The notes below the pieces were generated by a model. That model saw nothing but the letters and a program-made list of their open reading frames with translations, was not told the origin of the DNA and made no database searches. A stretch of DNA of 64,000 bases from Candidatus Saganbacteria bacterium (GTDB lineage Bacteria; Margulisbacteria; WOR-1; O2-12-FULL-45-9). Shown piece after piece: positions 25,494 to 33,884 of this stretch. The stretch's first letter is position 1. Every line of letters starts with the position of its first letter. Both the position numbers and the translations under genes were made by a program. Location of the stretch: contig JAFGDE010000008.1 in the NCBI GenBank assembly GCA_016932255.1, forward strand, positions 1 through 64,000. Reading direction: 5' to 3'.

Positions 25494-26728
25494 TGCGGCA
25501 GTTGAGATCAGGATTTACTCTGATCGCCGCGGTCTTTATCATGCTGATAATGATCCTGCTGGCTTTGACCCTGGCCACCTATATCTCCTCTGACGCGATG
25601 ATAGCCTCCAAGAACTATTTCTCGCAGAAAGCTTTTTATATTGCCAGCGCCGGCATGGAATATTATATCAAACAACTTGATGATGATAGCGACTGGAGAA
25701 CCCCGCCGGCGGAAAAAAGCAAGGATTTCGGCGGCGGCCATTTTGTTATTACGACGACCAATGAATCGGTCAATGACATAATCTTTTACGTTACTGGCCT
25801 GTACACGGTCGAAGGCGAAACGTACCGGCGCGTCATTGAGCCGATGATCTTGCGCAGCGGCGGCGGGTTATCAGCGATCCTGTCCGAATACCTGGTCTAT
25901 TGGGGCGGTGGCAGCGGCATGGACTCCGAGATCAAGAATAATGCCGTAATCATCGGCGATATTTTTCTCAATACCGATCTGACGATATCGAATAACGTGG
26001 TCATCAGCGGGGACGCGTACTCGACTTCGGATATTGGTATTGGCACGAACGTGACGATCACCGGAACACTGGAGATCGGCGTAGAGCTGCCGAGCAATCC
26101 GCCGACCCTCGATACTACACCTTACGATAACCAAATAGCTATTGCAGCGGCTTATCCTGCGGGCAACGAAAGTTATAATTCTCAAGCTTTTACTGGGACA
26201 ACTTATGTGAACGGGGATGTGACGTTCAATAATAATGCAAATATTACTATTACCGGTTCGGCCACGATCGTGGCGACGGGTAAAGTGACCGTGCGACAGA
26301 ACGTGAGCTTTGGTGATAATCTGACGATAATTGCCGGCGGCAAAGTTGATATCGCTAATAACGTTGATATCGGTGAGAGCGGGCTGTGGTATTCGGGCAC
26401 AGAGATAGAGGTGGGCAATAATGCCGAGGTGGGTGAGGTCGGGGTCGGCGAAGGGACAGTGTTCATAACTCCCGGTGATATTGATTTTGGTAACAACATT
26501 GAATATTACGGCTTCATTTACTGTGGCGGTGATTTTGTTCAGACCGGCAATAACTTCTATTTTGAGGGCAACATGATAGTGGGCGGTGGTATGGTGGTGG
26601 ATAATAACACGACGATGCAGCTAAATCCAGATCTCTTTTCCATTGAAGACCTTGTTGGCATTATTGGAGGCGGTGGGGCGGGTTCATTGGATAATATCGA
26701 TGTCACTTCTTGGGATGAGGTGTACTGA
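25490..26728 (+). CDS. GspK/PilX-like pseudopilin with beta-helix-like repeat domain (copy 1)
   Basis: 412 residues. Leader MMRQLRSG, then FTLIAAVFIMLIMILLAL; mature position 5 is Ala, not Glu, as in GspK tip pseudopilins. KAFYIASAGMEYYIKQLDDD (residues ~45-65) is the PilX/GspK N-terminal block. From about residue 130 a long repeat of short turns follows (NNAVIIGDI, NNVVISGDA, NNANITITG, NNVDIGESG, NNAEVGEVG, TGNNFYFEGN), resembling bactofilin-like or left-handed beta-helix rungs. It ends SWDEVY. It is probably a pseudopilus tip protein with an added rod-like adhesive or substrate-binding domain; that role is inferred. Confidence 0.75.
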   Translation: MMRQLRSGFTLIAAVFIMLIMILLALTLATYISSDAMIASKNYFSQKAFYIASAGMEYYIKQLDDDSDWRTPPAEKSKDFGGGHFVITTTNESVNDIIFYVTGLYTVEGETYRRVIEPMILRSGGGLSAILSEYLVYWGGGSGMDSEIKNNAVIIGDIFLNTDLTISNNVVISGDAYSTSDIGIGTNVTITGTLEIGVELPSNPPTLDTTPYDNQIAIAAAYPAGNESYNSQAFTGTTYVNGDVTFNNNANITITGSATIVATGKVTVRQNVSFGDNLTIIAGGKVDIANNVDIGESGLWYSGTEIEVGNNAEVGEVGVGEGTVFITPGDIDFGNNIEYYGFIYCGGDFVQTGNNFYFEGNMIVGGGMVVDNNTTMQLNPDLFSIEDLVGIIGGGGAGSLDNIDVTSWDEVY

Positions 26729-27111
26729 TGAAGCGCGGTTTTTCTCTTATCGAACTGATGGTTTCACTGCTTGTTATCGCGATCATCATTTATGCCAGTT
26801 TGTCTATTTTTGTCGGCGCCGGCACCAAAGGGATCAATCTTGAGGTCTATACCACGGCCCAATCATTGGCCGAGGGCATGCTCGAAGAAGAGATGACCCG
26901 GCCGTTCGCTGATATCAGCAGTGAAGCGGCGACGGGATTCTCGGGTGAACTGAACGCCTACACTTATCAACTCCAGGTGGATTACGTTTCAGCTGAAGCT
27001 TTTGACCAGCCGGTCGGCTCAACCACAGATTACAAGAAGATCGCGGTCAGTATCATGCACCCGAAACTGAACAATCCGATCACGCTTGAGGCGGTGAAAG
27101 CCAATTACTGA
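26728..27111 (+). CDS. GspI/PilV-like minor pseudopilin (copy 2)
   Basis: 127 residues. Leader MKRG, then FSLIELMVSLLVIAIIIYASLSIF with Glu at position 5. Clearly homologous to the protein at 24613, with the same QSLAEGMLEEEMTRPFADISSEAA pattern. It begins the second I-J-K cassette. Its ATG overlaps the stop of the copy-1 K gene, and a GAGGTG ribosome site precedes it. Confidence 0.85.
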   Translation: MKRGFSLIELMVSLLVIAIIIYASLSIFVGAGTKGINLEVYTTAQSLAEGMLEEEMTRPFADISSEAATGFSGELNAYTYQLQVDYVSAEAFDQPVGSTTDYKKIAVSIMHPKLNNPITLEAVKANY

Positions 27112-27595
27112 GCATAAAAAGGGATTTACCCTGATCGAAGGGCTTGTGACGATAATCCTGGTATCGTTTTTGTCCTCTTTTATCGGCCTCTATATCAGGG
27201 AAATAGTGGAAGCCTGGGATGTCTTCAGCGGCCAAAAGACCATGGCGCTGTCATCGCGCGCGGCCATGAACCGGATCGTCCGCGAGATCAAGCGCATCAA
27301 TCAGAACACTAATATATTGACGCATGCTTCCGCTGAAGTGACTTTTATAGATGTGGGGAACAATACGGTGACATTTTTACAGAGCGGCACCAACCTGATG
27401 CGAAATTCCAATGTCCTTTTATCCGACCTGCAGAATCCCGGCGGCCTGACGTTCAGTTATCTTGATGAAGATGGCAATCCAACGGCCATCACCAATCAAA
27501 TGAGGCTGGTGCGCTGCCGCATCATAACGGTCAAAGAAGAGAACAGGTATGTGATCGAGTCAGCGGCCAGAATAAGAATAAAGAGGTTGAAGTAA
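27104..27595 (+). CDS. GspJ/PilW-like minor pseudopilin (copy 2), no canonical start codon
   Basis: The frame encodes HKKG/FTLIEGLVTIILVSFL with Glu at mature position 5, then RAAMNRIVREIKRINQNTNILTHA and the C-terminus ESAARIRIKRLK, homologous to copy 1. No ATG, GTG, TTG or CTG lies between the in-frame stop at 27095-27097 and the prepilin motif. The only near-cognate codon is ATT at 27104, with GAGGCGG nine bases upstream, used here as a tentative start (163 residues). The first GTG (27146) would remove the cleavage site and part of the helix. Where copy 1 has GATGCTG, copy 2 reads GAGCAT, so the start has been lost or replaced. Alternatives are reinitiation or frameshift from the upstream gene, or a sequencing error. 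Confidence 0.65.
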   Translation: MTEHKKGFTLIEGLVTIILVSFLSSFIGLYIREIVEAWDVFSGQKTMALSSRAAMNRIVREIKRINQNTNILTHASAEVTFIDVGNNTVTFLQSGTNLMRNSNVLLSDLQNPGGLTFSYLDEDGNPTAITNQMRLVRCRIITVKEENRYVIESAARIRIKRLK

Positions 27596-28818
27596 TGAGC
27601 AATAAAAAAGGCTTCAGTCTGATCGCGGCGATATTTGTGTTATTGATTATGGTGCTTTTTACTTTAACGGTTGCATCCTTTCTCTCGGCTGACGCTGTTG
27701 TGGCTGCCAAGAACCACAACTCGCTCCGGGCCTTTTACATCGCCAGCACCGGTCTCGAATACTATTTTAAACAAATGGACGATGACGATGATTGGTCAAC
27801 CCCGCCTCTTGGCAAGACCGGCGTCTTTAAGGACGGGGCTTTTTCAATAACCACGACCGATGAGTCCAAGAACCGGCTGACCTTTACCGTGACCGGACTT
27901 TACACTGTTGAAGGGACGACCTACCGCCGGGCGCTCAGGCCGACAATTCAAAGGACAGCCGGCGGGATCGGCGATATCCTCGGTGATTATGTCCTTTACT
28001 GGGGCGGCAACGAAGGTGATGGATCTTATATAGCCAATAATGCCACGATCATCGGAGATATATATACCGGCGCTACGCTGGAGATAGGCAGCAATGTTAA
28101 TATTAGCGGGGATGCGACATCCTCAGGGGATATAACCACCGGTTCAGGCACAACAGTTGACGGTACGATCGAAACGTATATCGAACCACCCTTCAATCCG
28201 CCGTCCCTGGAGACCACTTACTATGACGATCAATTGGCCATTGCCGCGACCTATCCTTTAGGCAACCAAACCTGGACGACCAAGAGCCTTTCCGGCACGA
28301 TCTATATCAACGGTAATCTAACAATGGATAATAATGCTGATATCAACCTGACCGGGGTTGCTACAGTTGTTGTTACCGGCTGGGTCTTAGTACGGAATAA
28401 TGCTGATGTTGGGGATGGGATACATGTCACGGCTGGCGGCATGATCACGATAGAGAACAACGCCGTCCTGGGGATGAGCCAGGTTTGGTATTCTTCGATC
28501 GGTTTCGACGTCGGCAATAATGCTGAAGTAGGCGAGGTCGAGGTTGGGGAGGGAACTTCCTTCCTTACGCCTGGCGACATCAATTTCGGCAATAACATCG
28601 AGTTCTACGGCTTCATTTTCTGTGAAGGTAATTTCACCCAGACCGGCAACAATTTCTATTTTGAAGGCAACATGATAGTAGGCGGGGATATCATGGTCGA
28701 TAACAATTCGACCCTGGTACTTAATCCTTATCTTGTGGATGTTGACGCGTTAGAAGGCGTCGGCGGGACCGAAGGTGAAGAGACCATCGACATGACTGGC
28801 TGGGACGAGGTTTATTAA
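27595..28818 (+). CDS. GspK/PilX-like pseudopilin with beta-helix-like repeat domain (copy 2)
   Basis: 407 residues. Leader MSNKKG, then FSLIAAIFVLLIMVLFTL; again Ala at mature position 5. RAFYIASTGLEYYFKQMDDDDDW parallels copy 1, as do the YWGG segment (~residue 140), the rung-like repeats (NNATIIGDI, NNADINLTG, NNADVGDGI, NNAVLGMSQ, NNAEVGEVE, TGNNFYFEGNM) and the end GWDEVY. The shared C-terminal WDEVY in two otherwise diverged tails suggests a functional motif. A likely transcription unit boundary follows, since a promoter begins at 28823. Confidence 0.75.
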   Translation: MSNKKGFSLIAAIFVLLIMVLFTLTVASFLSADAVVAAKNHNSLRAFYIASTGLEYYFKQMDDDDDWSTPPLGKTGVFKDGAFSITTTDESKNRLTFTVTGLYTVEGTTYRRALRPTIQRTAGGIGDILGDYVLYWGGNEGDGSYIANNATIIGDIYTGATLEIGSNVNISGDATSSGDITTGSGTTVDGTIETYIEPPFNPPSLETTYYDDQLAIAATYPLGNQTWTTKSLSGTIYINGNLTMDNNADINLTGVATVVVTGWVLVRNNADVGDGIHVTAGGMITIENNAVLGMSQVWYSSIGFDVGNNAEVGEVEVGEGTSFLTPGDINFGNNIEFYGFIFCEGNFTQTGNNFYFEGNMIVGGDIMVDNNSTLVLNPYLVDVDALEGVGGTEGEETIDMTGWDEVY

Positions 28819-28822
28819 GCGT

Positions 28823-28848
28823 TTGACAAACAGTTTCCCGTATATAAT
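28823..28848 (+). promoter_or_regulatory. Probable promoter of the pilMN-O-P-Q genes
   Basis: TTGACA (28823-28828) and a TATATAATAATA run (28841-28852). The best -10 hexamer TATAAT (28843-28848) leaves a short 14-bp spacer; AATAAT at 28846 would give 17 bp. The ATG is at 28860, so the leader would be very short or absent. Confidence 0.55.
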
Positions 28849-28859
28849 AATAAAGGAAA

Positions 28860-30506
28860 ATGCCTACCAACAAGCCATTTTTAGGGATTGACCTGCGAGT
28901 CAACTCTGTCAAGGTGGTTGAGATCGAACCTGCCAAGACAGGATCTCCCATCCTCAAGGCTTGGGGTTTGACCGAGATCCCCTACAACCTGGTTGATAAG
29001 CACCCCCAGAAGGAAGACGCCCAGGCTGAGGCCCTGCGCAAGCTGATTCAGACCCGCAAGATGAAAGCCAAGGATGCGGCCGTTGTTGTCGGCGGCAATG
29101 ATGTTTTTGTCCGGCTGTTCACTCTGGCCGAGGTTTCCCGCGCCGAGCTGGCTGAGGTCATCAAATGGAAGTTCGCTGAAGAAGTCCCCTTTCCGGTCGA
29201 GGAAGCCATTATCGATTTCTATCCTTTGCCCCGTTCGGCCACTGCGTTCAGCGAAAAAAAAGAATACATAGCGGCATGTATCAATGTTAAGCTGTTCAAA
29301 GAGATAGATTACATCATTCGCAAGGCCGGCCTTAACCTGAGCGCGCTTAATATTCTGCCGGACTGTCTGCACACTGTCTTTGAGCATGAACTGCATAAAC
29401 ACCACGATAAGATAGTTTCCCTGATGTATATGGGGAAGCGGACGACAAATATCACCATTCTCAAAGATGAGAACATTGAGTTCAACAGGGAACTGTCCAT
29501 CGGCGGGGAAAATATCACCCTGGCCATGTCGGGGGTCTTGGTCTCAGCTGATGGACGGGTCGAGATCAGTCCTGAAGAAGCGGAAAAGATCAAGGTCGAG
29601 CACGGCATACCGCTTGACCTGGAAAAATACCCTAAATTCTCCGAGATACCTGTTTCCCAGCTGCAGGCCATGGTCAGACCGGCCCTGGAGCGGGTGCAAG
29701 ATGAGATCATGCGCACCTTTGAGTATTACAAGGGCCAGACGGGCGAGGCGGCCATTGATAAGATACTGATCACCGGCGGCAGCTCGTTGACCATCAACCT
29801 GGTCGATTTTCTGGCCCAGGGCCTGGGGGTGCCGGTTGAAACGCCTAATGCCATGGAGGGCGGCCGGATCGATGAGAAGATCGAGGACCGGCCGACGTTT
29901 GACAGGGCCCTGCCGCGCCTGACCGCGGCAATTGGCGCGGCCATGGTCGGCGCGACCAAGATCAACCTGCTGCCGGAAGAGCGCAAGTACCGCTGGAAGA
30001 CCTTCACCAAGAAATTTGTCAAGCCTCAGTACATCGTGCCGGTCTTTACCGCGCTCTTGCTCCTGGTTTACGGCGTTTTCTGGCTGCAGGCAGCGCTCTT
30101 GACCAGTGAGATCAGTACGGTCAACAATAAGATGAGCCGGTATAAACCGCGGATAGCGACGCTGGATATCATTGAAAAAGCGACCCAGGAAAAAGAACGG
30201 CGCAAGGCCGTGGTTGAGTCATACGCCGAAAAACGCACAAAGATGCCGGCCATCTTCCGCGAACTCAGCCGTCTGATCCCTCAGAGCGTATTTGTGAACG
30301 TTCTGAATCTTACGCCCAGCGAGCTCCATCTCTGGGGTACGGCGATCGGCAAATACGACACAGCCGAGAATATCCTGTCGCAATTCGTCATCGCCTTATC
30401 GACCTCTGATTATTTCCAGGAGATCCGGTTGATCCAGGCGATAAAGAATTATGATTATATCGATGATGCTTTCAATTTTGAGATAGTGGCTGAGATAAAG
30501 ATCTAG
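28860..30506 (+). CDS. PilM-PilN fusion protein, type IV pilus inner-membrane assembly
   Basis: 548 residues. The first ~360 are PilM (actin-like, FtsA-type fold): FLGIDLRVNSVKVVEIE, EVIKWKFAEEVPFPVEEAIIDF, LYMGKRTTNITIL, FNRELSIGGENIT, DKILITGGSSL. At I368 the PilN signature INLLPEERKYRW begins, followed by one membrane helix (about 384-405) and the periplasmic coiled-coil/ferredoxin-like part of PilN. In model systems PilM is a separate cytosolic protein that binds this same N-terminal INLLP peptide, so the fusion fixes the interaction covalently. PilO, PilP-like and PilQ genes follow in the usual order. Confidence 0.88.
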   Translation: MPTNKPFLGIDLRVNSVKVVEIEPAKTGSPILKAWGLTEIPYNLVDKHPQKEDAQAEALRKLIQTRKMKAKDAAVVVGGNDVFVRLFTLAEVSRAELAEVIKWKFAEEVPFPVEEAIIDFYPLPRSATAFSEKKEYIAACINVKLFKEIDYIIRKAGLNLSALNILPDCLHTVFEHELHKHHDKIVSLMYMGKRTTNITILKDENIEFNRELSIGGENITLAMSGVLVSADGRVEISPEEAEKIKVEHGIPLDLEKYPKFSEIPVSQLQAMVRPALERVQDEIMRTFEYYKGQTGEAAIDKILITGGSSLTINLVDFLAQGLGVPVETPNAMEGGRIDEKIEDRPTFDRALPRLTAAIGAAMVGATKINLLPEERKYRWKTFTKKFVKPQYIVPVFTALLLLVYGVFWLQAALLTSEISTVNNKMSRYKPRIATLDIIEKATQEKERRKAVVESYAEKRTKMPAIFRELSRLIPQSVFVNVLNLTPSELHLWGTAIGKYDTAENILSQFVIALSTSDYFQEIRLIQAIKNYDYIDDAFNFEIVAEIKI

Positions 30507-30515
30507 GAGAATTAC

Positions 30516-31034
30516 ATGGCGATCAAACTATCGAAGAGGGAAAAAACGCTGGCGATGATCGCGCTGGGCGCGGCCATGTTCTATGTGTTCTATCAGTTCC
30601 TGCTTGTCCCGAAACTCGAAGAAACGGATAAACTCAAGACCGAAGCCAAGAAATTGCGTTTGGAACTTAAGGTCGCCGAACAAAAGATCAAGATCCTGGA
30701 GCAGGTGGAGAAAAGATTGGGTACGGTCGAGCAGCGCCAACCGAAAAGGGAAGCTGTCGAGGTCGAAGAGGAGGCGCTAAAGGTGCTGCGTGCGCTGGCG
30801 CAGACGACCAGCAGTTCCAAGTTGAAATTGTTGTCCATTAAGCCTATCATTGGCAAAGGCAATACCCTGCGCTTTGAACTTCTGTGTACCGGGACATATC
30901 AACAACTCTATTCGTTCCTGGAGATACTGCATGGATTGGATATATTAATGCTGATCGATTCGCTTAATGTCACGAGCCGCGGCAGCCAAAGCGGTGATCT
31001 TGATATAAAAGTTTCATTAACGGCGCATTTGTAA
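30516..31034 (+). CDS. pilO: PilO-like pilus assembly protein
   Basis: 172 residues: short cytosolic N-terminus, one membrane helix (about 13-30), coiled coil (about 35-75) and a ferredoxin-like periplasmic domain (LRFELLCTGTYQQLYSFLEILHGLDILMLIDSL matches PilO/GspM). It pairs with the PilN half of the upstream fusion to form the inner-membrane alignment complex. A TAGGAG ribosome site precedes the ATG. Confidence 0.85.
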   Translation: MAIKLSKREKTLAMIALGAAMFYVFYQFLLVPKLEETDKLKTEAKKLRLELKVAEQKIKILEQVEKRLGTVEQRQPKREAVEVEEEALKVLRALAQTTSSSKLKLLSIKPIIGKGNTLRFELLCTGTYQQLYSFLEILHGLDILMLIDSLNVTSRGSQSGDLDIKVSLTAHL

Positions 31035-31035
31035 T

Positions 31036-31584
31036 ATGAAAAAACAGCAATTGATACTGGTAATATTATTGATAGCGGCGCTGGGTTATTCGGGCTATGT
31101 TTATTGGCCTTATGTTTCAGCTTATTTCCCGCAGGGTTCAACACAAAAAACAAAACAGCCCCCGCCGCCGGCCGGGATCGAACCGGCAAAGCCGATCGGC
31201 CAGGAAACATCTGAGGCGGAGGTTAAACCTGCTGACCAGCCGAAAGCAGCTGTCCAGCCTGACGGAAAAGAGCCGCAGAAAGCAGGAACAAATGAAATCG
31301 TAGCTGAACCAAAACTGGTCGATCCTTTCGCTTTAAGGATCAATGTCCGGCGCCGCGGCGAGGTTACAGCCAAACCCGAGGAAAAGGAACCAAAACGTGC
31401 CCCTGTTGAGCCGGAACTGGAAGGCATTTGGGTTGACTCGGGCATGCGGGTTGCTTTTATCTCCGGCCAGGCGCTGATCGAAGGCGGCGTGGTCCTGGGC
31501 TGGCGTGTCAGTCGTATCACAAAAACGCAAGTCACTCTGGTCAAGGGAGGCCAGACAAAAATATTAAAATTGGAGGAACAATGA
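31036..31584 (+). CDS. PilP/GspC-like periplasmic linker protein
   Basis: 182 residues. An N-terminal membrane helix (about 6-24), a Pro/Glu/Ala-rich linker (about 35-90), the DPFAL motif (about 97) and a small beta-domain (about 130-180; IWVDSGMRVAFISGQALIEGGVVLGWRVSRITKTQVTLV) fit PilP or the HR domain of GspC. Such proteins bridge PilN/O to the secretin. PilP is usually a lipoprotein; no lipobox cysteine is seen here, so anchoring is by the helix, which is more GspC-like. It overlaps the secretin gene by 4 bp. Confidence 0.75.
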   Translation: MKKQQLILVILLIAALGYSGYVYWPYVSAYFPQGSTQKTKQPPPPAGIEPAKPIGQETSEAEVKPADQPKAAVQPDGKEPQKAGTNEIVAEPKLVDPFALRINVRRRGEVTAKPEEKEPKRAPVEPELEGIWVDSGMRVAFISGQALIEGGVVLGWRVSRITKTQVTLVKGGQTKILKLEEQ

Positions 31585-32882
31585 TGATAATTAGTAAAAA
31601 GTTAACTGCCGGCCTGCTGGTGCTGAGCTTAAGTTTGGTTCTAATCGCCGACCAGGCCTGGGGCCAGGCCAGCAGCAAGAACCTGGTCATACAGAAGGGC
31701 AAAGTCTATCTAAACCTAAAGGATGCTGATATCAAAACGGTCCTGCAGATATTTGCCAAGGCGACCAATACAAATATTGTGACCTCAGATGATGTCGAAG
31801 GCAAGGTCACGGTCACCTTTACCGGAATAGAACCTAAGCAGGGGCTTGAGGCCGTGCTTAGGACAAAAGGCCTGGATTGGTTCGAGGAAGCCGGTACAAT
31901 ATTTGTTTCGACCAAGAAGATCCTGCGCACTTATTATCTGGAGAATGCCAAGCCGTCTGACATATCGACCACGGTCAAGGATATCCTGCCCGGAGGCAGT
32001 AAGGTCTCGGTCGATGACAGTTATAACGTTCTGGTCGTTCAGACCTCTTCTGATTATCTGCCCAGGCTGGAGCGGTTGATCAAGGAGCTGGATGTCGCGC
32101 CGACACAGGTCATGATCGAAGTGCGGATGATCGAATTGCGGCATCAGGATGGCGGCACTATCGGGACCGATGTCAAATACACGAATCCGCGGGACGCGGA
32201 AGACACGGTCCAGACATACAATTTCGCTGACCGCATGAACATGTCCGCGACAACGACCGTTGACGAATCGCAAGGTCTGTTTGCCCATGTTATTTCCGGG
32301 GATATCGAGGCCTATCTTTCGGCACTGCGCAACAGCGCGGTGATCAATACTATTGCCACGCCGCGCATCACCACCATCAGCAATAAAGAAGCCACTTTGC
32401 TGATCGGTTCCAAGCTCGGCTACAAGACGACCGTTATTTCCGAGACGACCACGACCCAGGAGATCAACTTCCTTTCGGTCGGCACATCGCTGGTCTTGAC
32501 GCCTCACGTGACTAAAAGCGGTTTTATCCGCATGGCGGTCGCGCCCAAGATCAGCGACGGCACGATCGTCGGCGACCTGCCGCAGGAGAACACGACTGAG
32601 ACCAGAAATGAGGTCATGGTCCGGGACGGCCAGACCTTTGTCATTGGCGGCTTGACCAAGAACAAAGAAACAGAATCAAATTATGGCATACCGATCCTTA
32701 TGGATATCCCGGTGATCGGTGCGCTTTTCCGGCGCACAGTTACCAGCACTGATAAGCATGAATTGCTTGTCTTTGTCACGCCGCACATCCTGACCCCGCA
32801 GAACCTGGAGACCTTGTCTCATCAGGGGATCAATGAGATAGAGGAAAAGTCGGTTGAATCAAAGGCGCGGCTGATCCACTGA
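31581..32882 (+). CDS. pilQ: Type IV pilus/type II secretion secretin (PilQ/GspD family)
   Basis: 433 residues, shorter than most PilQ proteins. Signal peptide to about AWGQA; an STN/N0-like region (YLNLKDADIKTVLQIFAKATNTNIV), one N1/KH-type domain (TYYLENAKPSDISTTVKDILPGG, VLVVQTSSDYLPRLERLIKELD), then the secretin barrel (VMIEVRMIEL, ATPRITTISNKEATLLIGSK, VRDGQTFVIGGLTKN, IPVIGALFRR, ELLVFVTPHIL). AMIN domains are absent. It forms the outer-membrane gate of the pilus or secretion apparatus. A GGAGG ribosome site precedes the ATG. It converges with gpsA, 15 bp away. Confidence 0.92.
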   Translation: MMIISKKLTAGLLVLSLSLVLIADQAWGQASSKNLVIQKGKVYLNLKDADIKTVLQIFAKATNTNIVTSDDVEGKVTVTFTGIEPKQGLEAVLRTKGLDWFEEAGTIFVSTKKILRTYYLENAKPSDISTTVKDILPGGSKVSVDDSYNVLVVQTSSDYLPRLERLIKELDVAPTQVMIEVRMIELRHQDGGTIGTDVKYTNPRDAEDTVQTYNFADRMNMSATTTVDESQGLFAHVISGDIEAYLSALRNSAVINTIATPRITTISNKEATLLIGSKLGYKTTVISETTTTQEINFLSVGTSLVLTPHVTKSGFIRMAVAPKISDGTIVGDLPQENTTETRNEVMVRDGQTFVIGGLTKNKETESNYGIPILMDIPVIGALFRRTVTSTDKHELLVFVTPHILTPQNLETLSHQGINEIEEKSVESKARLIH

Positions 32883-32897
32883 CCGTTTAAAAAAACT

Positions 32898-33884
32898 TTA
32901 TTCGCTGGTCGGGGTCCGGGTCATCAGGTTATTAAGGGAGTCAAAAGGGCTTTTCCCTTCGTAGAGCACTTGATGGACCTCGAGCGTTAAAGGCAGTTCG
33001 ACCTTCAGTTTTTCCGCCAGCTTCAATGCGGCCTTGGTCGTTGTTAATCCTTCAGCCACATGCTTCATGCCGTCCAGGATAGTCTTCAGGTCTTTGCCCC
33101 GGGCCAGCTGTTCACCCACGCAATGGTTGCGTGAAAGGGGGCTGGAACAGGTGGTTATCAGATCGCCCATGCCGGAGAGCCCGGCAAAGGTCGTTAGATC
33201 GGCTCCCATGGCTGTGCCCAGCCTGGCGATCTCGGCGAAGCCGCGGATCATCAGGGCGGCTTTGGCGTTGTTGCCTAACTCCAGGCCGTCGGCAATGCCT
33301 GCGGCAATGGCAATGATGTTCTTTAAAGCCCCGCCCAGCTGAACACCGATCGGGTCGGTATTAACATAGACCCGAAAGCGTTCGAGAGTGAAGACCTCCT
33401 GGCAGGCCCTGGCCAGGGAAAGGTCGCTTGAGGCGATGACGCAGGCAGCTGGTTTGCCCTGCGCTATTTCGGCGGACAAGTTCGGCCCGGAGAGCGCAGC
33501 CAGCTTATTGGTCTTCAGCTCCTCTTCCAGGATCGTCAAGGGCAGGGCCAAGGTATTCTGTTCAATGCCTTTGCTGGCGCAGATGACCGCCTGAGCTTTT
33601 TTGGCCGCCTTTCGCCAGGTCCCGGCCGTGCTTCTCAGGAACTGGGTTGGGACAGCGAAGAGGAACAGCTCGGCGGCGTTGCTTGGTTCGGTAATAATGT
33701 CCAGCGATGCTGGCAGTTGGTAGCCCGGCAGGAAAATCTTGTTCTCGCGCAGTTCCTTCATCTGTTCGGCCAGGTCAGGCTCAAAGACCCAAAGAGTGAC
33801 TTCATGGCCTTTTTCCGCCAGCAGAATAGCCAGGGTAGTCCCCCAGGCGCCGGCGCCGATCACCATTATCTTGGCTGGGCTCAT
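32898..33884 (-). CDS. gpsA: NAD(P)H-dependent glycerol-3-phosphate dehydrogenase
   Basis: Makes sn-glycerol 3-phosphate for phospholipid synthesis. 328 residues; Rossmann motif GAGAWGTTLAILLAEKGHEV at the N-terminus, GPNLSAEIAQGKPAA, GGALKNIIAIAAGIADGLELGNNAKAAL with the catalytic lysine, and GLSGMGDLITTCSSPLSRN. The start overlaps the plsY stop by 4 bp, and the product is the acyl acceptor used by PlsY, so the operon is functionally coherent. Confidence 0.96.
   Translation of the reverse strand: MSPAKIMVIGAGAWGTTLAILLAEKGHEVTLWVFEPDLAEQMKELRENKIFLPGYQLPASLDIITEPSNAAELFLFAVPTQFLRSTAGTWRKAAKKAQAVICASKGIEQNTLALPLTILEEELKTNKLAALSGPNLSAEIAQGKPAACVIASSDLSLARACQEVFTLERFRVYVNTDPIGVQLGGALKNIIAIAAGIADGLELGNNAKAALMIRGFAEIARLGTAMGADLTTFAGLSGMGDLITTCSSPLSRNHCVGEQLARGKDLKTILDGMKHVAEGLTTTKAALKLAEKLKVELPLTLEVHQVLYEGKSPFDSLNNLMTRTPTSE

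Larger units (their letters stand above)
24613..28818 (+). repeat. Tandem duplication of an I-J-K pseudopilin gene cassette
   Basis: Cassette 1 is 24613-26728 and cassette 2 is 26728-28818, directly adjacent and with the same gene order and similar gene lengths (131/161/412 against 127/163/407 residues). The copies are diverged at the protein level, so the duplication is old and both appear maintained. Confidence 0.85.

Noticed and set aside
27146-27595. GTG 27146 as the start of the second GspJ-like protein
   Set aside because: It would remove the prepilin cleavage site and half of the membrane helix, both intact in the sequence upstream.
26000-28750. CRISPR or DNA tandem repeat in the K-like pseudopilin genes
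   Set aside because: The repetition is at protein level (short rung-like turns) with no regular DNA repeat or spacer structure.
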